From NCBI GenBank assembly GCA_965204695.1, contig OZ242007.1, positions 3,844,001 through 3,908,000 of the forward strand: a DNA stretch of 64,000 bases, read 5' to 3'. Numbering within the stretch: the first letter of the stretch is position 1; every line of letters begins with the position of its first letter. A model generated the notes under the pieces. That model did not search any database. It worked only from the letters and a program-made list of their open reading frames with translations, and was not told where the DNA came from. The position numbers were made by a program, and so were the translations under genes. Shown here piece after piece: positions 60,566-64,000 of this stretch. This DNA is from JAHEKD01 sp965204695. GTDB taxonomy: Bacteria > Pseudomonadota > Gammaproteobacteria > Arenicellales > JAHEKD01.

Positions 60566-62473
60566 ATGTACTCCGATCCCCGAGTCAAAATTAGAAACTA
60601 TCTCACCGAAACCCGGTTGATTACCAATCGTCTGATTTGGGTGTTGTTTTTAATCCTCAGTTTGACATTCCTGTTGATAGGTCGAGTTGCCTATTTGCAA
60701 ATAGTCAGTCATGCAGAATATACGACGCTGTCTCAAGATAACCAAATTCGCTTATCAACCATTGTTCCCGTGCGCGGCAATATCTATGACCGTAAGGGGC
60801 GCTTATTAGCCATGAACCGCCCGGTTTATAACCTGGAGGTTATTCCGGCTGAAGTGGAAGATTTTGAGTTGATGTTTACTGAACTCAAGCGAATTGTAAA
60901 TCTAACCGATCAGCAAATCGCCAAATTTCAAAAAATTCGCTATCAATACTCGCGCTATGAATCAATTCTGCTTAAAAGCGGTTTGGACGAGCAGGAAATG
61001 GCAAGATTTGCAGTGAACCAGATTCGCTTTCCCGGGGTATCTATCAAGGGCAATCTCTCTCGTTATTATCGCTCCGGTGATTCAACTGCTCATGTAATAG
61101 GCTATGTTGGGCGTATTAGTGACAATGATTTAAAAAGGATTGATCGTAATGCCTACCGAGGTATGCACTACATTGGCAAGCTAGGTATTGAAGCCAGTTA
61201 TGAGGAAGAATTACGAGGCGAGCTGGGGTATGAATATATTGAAACTAACGCACACGGCCAAACCATGCGTGTCATATCGCGTACTGCGCCTAGAGCTGGG
61301 AGGGATTTGCATTTATCGCTTGATTTAGGCTTGCAAAATGCTGCAATGAGAGCTTTAGGAGAGGAAAAAGGCGCGGTTGTTGCCATTGAACCGGCAACGG
61401 GAGATGTATTGGCATTCGCTAGTATGCCAACTTATGATGCCAATTTATTCGTTAATGGGATTGATTATAAAACTTACGGTGAATTGCGAGATGATGAACA
61501 ACGACCTCTTTTAAATAGAGCCTATAACGGCCGTTATGCTCCAGGTTCGACAATAAAGGGGTTGGTGGGCCTGGCAGCCTTACAGGCCGGTGTTTCGCCC
61601 GAAAAGTCAGTATTAGACCGAGGTTGGTTTAGTTTTCCTAATAGTGAGCACAAATATCGATGCTGGCGACGCGGAGGCCACGGTACGGTGAGGTTACATA
61701 AAGCCATTGAACAATCCTGTGATGTTTATTTTTATGAGATTTCGCTGGCACTTGGTATAGATGGTATTCATAACTTTTTGACTAAATATGGCCTGGGCAG
61801 AAGAACGGGTATTGATTTAGATGATGAGCCCACTGCGCTGGTGCCTTCCAAGAAGTGGAAAAAAGAAGTGCGAGGTGGTTCCTGGTACAAAGGTGAAACG
61901 GTCATTGCTGCTATTGGTCAGGGTTATATGTTAGCCACGCCTTTACAGTTAGCAGTTTCAACAGCGACCATTGCCAATCGTGGCGCGTATGTTAAGCCTC
62001 GATTAGTTAAAGGTTTTGGGAATCCCAACGACACTGTAAGTTATCAGAATCTTAGCATCGCCAGGCCGGTCTTCAATGAACAACCTCAGGAACAATTCGA
62101 TGAGGTCATCGAGGCTATGCAGTCTGTGGTACATGGTAATCGCGGAACCGCTAGACGGATTAGAACAGACAAATATACGATTGCGGGTAAAACTGGGACT
62201 GCTCAGGTTGTTGGTATTGCTCAGAATCAAAAATATGATGCCAGTAAATTAGATAAAAAATATCATGACCATGCTTTATTTGTAGCGTTTGCTCCGGTTG
62301 AAGATCCGCAAATTGCGGTAGCCGTTATTGTTGAAAATGGCGGCAGCGGTAGTAAAACGGCAGCACCTATCGCCAGGTCAGTGATGGACTTTTACTTTGA
62401 GAATAGGAATTTACCGGCTGACTACGATAATTTTTATGTTCTAAATTCTGCTGAGCGGGAAACAATTCATTGA
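60566..62473 (+). CDS. mrdA: Penicillin-binding protein 2 (MrdA)
   Basis: A 635-residue class B PBP with one N-terminal membrane helix (about 24-46), the PBP dimer/pedestal domain and a transpeptidase domain with S328-TIK331, S384-C-D and K542-T-G. The family RGNIYDRKGRLLAMNRPVY motif is at 70-88. It cross-links peptidoglycan during rod elongation with RodA, encoded directly after with a 4-nt overlap. Confidence 0.97.
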   Translation: MYSDPRVKIRNYLTETRLITNRLIWVLFLILSLTFLLIGRVAYLQIVSHAEYTTLSQDNQIRLSTIVPVRGNIYDRKGRLLAMNRPVYNLEVIPAEVEDFELMFTELKRIVNLTDQQIAKFQKIRYQYSRYESILLKSGLDEQEMARFAVNQIRFPGVSIKGNLSRYYRSGDSTAHVIGYVGRISDNDLKRIDRNAYRGMHYIGKLGIEASYEEELRGELGYEYIETNAHGQTMRVISRTAPRAGRDLHLSLDLGLQNAAMRALGEEKGAVVAIEPATGDVLAFASMPTYDANLFVNGIDYKTYGELRDDEQRPLLNRAYNGRYAPGSTIKGLVGLAALQAGVSPEKSVLDRGWFSFPNSEHKYRCWRRGGHGTVRLHKAIEQSCDVYFYEISLALGIDGIHNFLTKYGLGRRTGIDLDDEPTALVPSKKWKKEVRGGSWYKGETVIAAIGQGYMLATPLQLAVSTATIANRGAYVKPRLVKGFGNPNDTVSYQNLSIARPVFNEQPQEQFDEVIEAMQSVVHGNRGTARRIRTDKYTIAGKTGTAQVVGIAQNQKYDASKLDKKYHDHALFVAFAPVEDPQIAVAVIVENGGSGSKTAAPIARSVMDFYFENRNLPADYDNFYVLNSAERETIH

Positions 62474-63558
62474 TCCAACTGCGCTACAACCGGGCTCTCA
62501 TCGACTGGCCATTATTTCTGGGTTTGGTTGTATTAATGGGAATTGGACTAATGGTGATTTACAGTGCCAGCAACCAAAATGACGATATGATTGTCAGACA
62601 GTTATTTCGTGTCGGCGCTTCGTTGTTTGCGTTATTGTTATTCGCCCAAATTGACCCGGATAGACTGTACCGCTGGTCTCCATATATATTTGTTTTTGGG
62701 CTGGCGTTGCTTGGATTGGTGCTAACCATAGGTATAACAGGTAAAGGGGCTCAGCGTTGGCTGGATTTAGGTGTTATCCGTATACAACCTTCCGAGATCA
62801 TGAAGCTTGCAGTTCCCATGATGGTGGCTTGGCTGATGGTTAGATTTACTTTCCCGGCAAATTTCAAAAGTATCACCTTGGCATTGGTTTGTATTTGTGT
62901 GCCTTGTGCGATGATCATTTTGCAGCCTGATTTAGGTACAGCGATATTAATTGCAGCGTCGGGCCTGGTGGTCTTATTTCTAGCAGCCGTATCATGGAAA
63001 TTGATTTTGGCGGGAGTGGCGGTTATTGCCGCAGTCGCTCCGTTTTTATGGACAAATCTACATCCATACCAACAAAAGAGAATCTTAACCTTGTTTGATC
63101 CATGGTCGGATCCACTGGGCGCTGGCTATCACACGATTCAGTCGATTATAGCTATTGGGTCAGGTGGGACTTATGGTAAGGGCTGGCTCAACGGTACTCA
63201 GTCAAGACTGGATTACATTCCTGAGCAAAGTACTGATTTCATTTTCTCGGTGTTTGCCGAAGAATTTGGTTTAGTAGGGGTCATTATTCTGATCGCTATT
63301 TATTTATTTATTATTTTGCGTTGCTTTCAAATTTCATTCACCGTACAGCATACTTATTCTAGATTACTGGCTGGTGGCTTGGCGACTACGTTTTTTTGCT
63401 ATTTATTTGTGAATATTGGCATGGTTTCAGGTATCCTCCCAGTGGTTGGTGTGCCGTTACCTTTGATTAGTTATGGTGGTACCTCAATGGTTACCTTAAT
63501 GGCTGCCTTTGGAGTGATGATGAGTATTTCTACTCACAAAAAATTAATGCATTCGTAG
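62470..63558 (+). CDS. rodA: Peptidoglycan glycosyltransferase RodA (MrdB)
   Basis: A 362-residue SEDS-family protein starting at TTG 62470 inside the mrdA stop. About ten membrane helices, with the SEDS catalytic-loop features GKGAQRWLDLGVIRIQPSEIMKLAVP, NGTQSRLDYIPEQSTDFIFSVFAEEFGLVG and VVGVPLPLISYGGTSM. It polymerises glycan strands together with PBP2. mltB follows 9 bp later. Confidence 0.97.
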   Translation: MIQLRYNRALIDWPLFLGLVVLMGIGLMVIYSASNQNDDMIVRQLFRVGASLFALLLFAQIDPDRLYRWSPYIFVFGLALLGLVLTIGITGKGAQRWLDLGVIRIQPSEIMKLAVPMMVAWLMVRFTFPANFKSITLALVCICVPCAMIILQPDLGTAILIAASGLVVLFLAAVSWKLILAGVAVIAAVAPFLWTNLHPYQQKRILTLFDPWSDPLGAGYHTIQSIIAIGSGGTYGKGWLNGTQSRLDYIPEQSTDFIFSVFAEEFGLVGVIILIAIYLFIILRCFQISFTVQHTYSRLLAGGLATTFFCYLFVNIGMVSGILPVVGVPLPLISYGGTSMVTLMAAFGVMMSISTHKKLMHS

Positions 63559-63567
63559 TACTTAAGA

Positions 63568-64000
63568 ATGAATAAAAAGTTTATACAGATACTGATTTTA
63601 GTTTTTAGTCTAAGTCCGGTAATAGCTAACGCTTTAGATTTAAACAAATACCCCGAACTCAAGTCTATTACCGATAATTTGGTGGCAGAAGGGGTTTACA
63701 ATCAAAACGAATTGGATAAATTATTTGCCAAAGTTGAGCTGCGACCTAGCGTAGTTGAAGCCTTTAAGCGACCCGCTGAGAAACTAACTTGGGCTAAATA
63801 CCGTGGTTTATTTATTACCGACAAAGTCGTGCGTAATGGGGCAAAGTTCTGGACACAGCACAAAGAGCTGTTAGAACGCGCAGCACAAGAATATGGTGTG
63901 CCGGAAGAAATAATTGTCGCTATTTTAGGTGTGGAAACCCGTTTTGGTACAAACAAAGGTAACAATGCTGTTATTAACAGTTTGTCGACTCTGTCGTTGC
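63568..64000 (+). CDS. mltB: Membrane-bound lytic murein transglycosylase B (5' part)
   Basis: An open frame from ATG 63568 runs past the window end (144 codons visible). It has a signal peptide (MNKKFIQILILVFSLSPVIANA) and the MltB family sequence RPAEKLTWAKYRGLFITDKVVRNGAKFW, with the catalytic glutamate in AILGVETRFGTNKGN. No lipobox cysteine is visible near the expected cleavage site, so it may be soluble. It cleaves glycan strands, yielding anhydromuropeptides. The mrdA-rodA-mltB order is common in gammaproteobacteria. Confidence 0.93.
   Translation, partial: MNKKFIQILILVFSLSPVIANALDLNKYPELKSITDNLVAEGVYNQNELDKLFAKVELRPSVVEAFKRPAEKLTWAKYRGLFITDKVVRNGAKFWTQHKELLERAAQEYGVPEEIIVAILGVETRFGTNKGNNAVINSLSTLSL

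Overview
The window is a chromosomal segment of a gammaproteobacterium with moderately AT-rich DNA (judged by eye). Several gene neighbourhoods are typical of that class: kdsD/yrbG divergent from mlaFEDCB-ibaG-murA, petABC-sspAB, hslVU, aceA/aceK, and gatCAB divergent from mreBCD-mrdA-rodA-mltB. The family cannot be fixed from sequence alone. No rRNA, tRNA, CRISPR array, prophage or plasmid function was seen. Genes are packed with many 1-14 nt overlaps, and most of the window is ordinary core genome.

Layout. 1-1895 (minus): kdsD, cut by the window edge, and a Ca2+/Na+ antiporter. 2093-7058: the Mla lipid-transport operon, ibaG, a monothiol glutaredoxin and murA. 7077-13784: a complete compact his operon (G-D-C-B-H-A-F-I-E), interrupted only by a repeat before hisA. 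13784-18260: a DUF924 protein, a FAD-linked oxidase, an LpxL-like acyltransferase and a PuuA-like glutamine synthetase. 18436-23758: tatABC, the cytochrome bc1 operon petABC, and sspAB. 23835-25723: hslVU behind a heat-shock-like promoter. 26007-30115: two EamA-type permeases, an NTF2-like protein, nadE and ttcA. 30188-36728: a large AsmA-like protein, a small membrane protein, and an overlapping DUF3482 GTPase / DUF2868 membrane protein pair. 36822-39921: murB, a small methyltransferase-like membrane protein, a HAD phosphatase and an agmatinase-family enzyme. 40328-46388: hsp20, argB, a YiiX-like hydrolase, a secreted HExxH protein, gamma-glutamyltransferase and a D-amino-acid aminotransferase. 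46389-49677: a gene-poor, decayed region holding an IS3-family element that truncates a secreted-protein gene. 49678-53816: a LysR regulator divergent from isocitrate lyase, with aceK convergent. 53926-64000: an EamA permease, gatCAB (minus), then the elongasome genes and the start of mltB.

Themes. Envelope building dominates: Mla (outer-membrane lipid asymmetry), KdsD and LpxL (LPS), MurA/MurB (peptidoglycan precursors), MreBCD-PBP2-RodA-MltB (rod elongation), AsmA. The Rieske protein has a twin-arginine signal and is encoded directly downstream of tatABC. Both proteostasis loci (hslVU, hsp20) carry sigma-32-like promoters.

Accessory signal is mostly intergenic. Three copies of one short inverted-repeat element (family A) occur, two of them ending exactly where the ribosome-binding sites of hisA and lpxL should be. 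Two further REP/MITE-like types occur, and there is a perfect 19-bp hairpin upstream of hsp20. I found no convincing new defence or mobile system. The least characterised conserved module is the DUF3482 GTPase / DUF2868 pair, and the least explained DNA is the decayed region around the IS.
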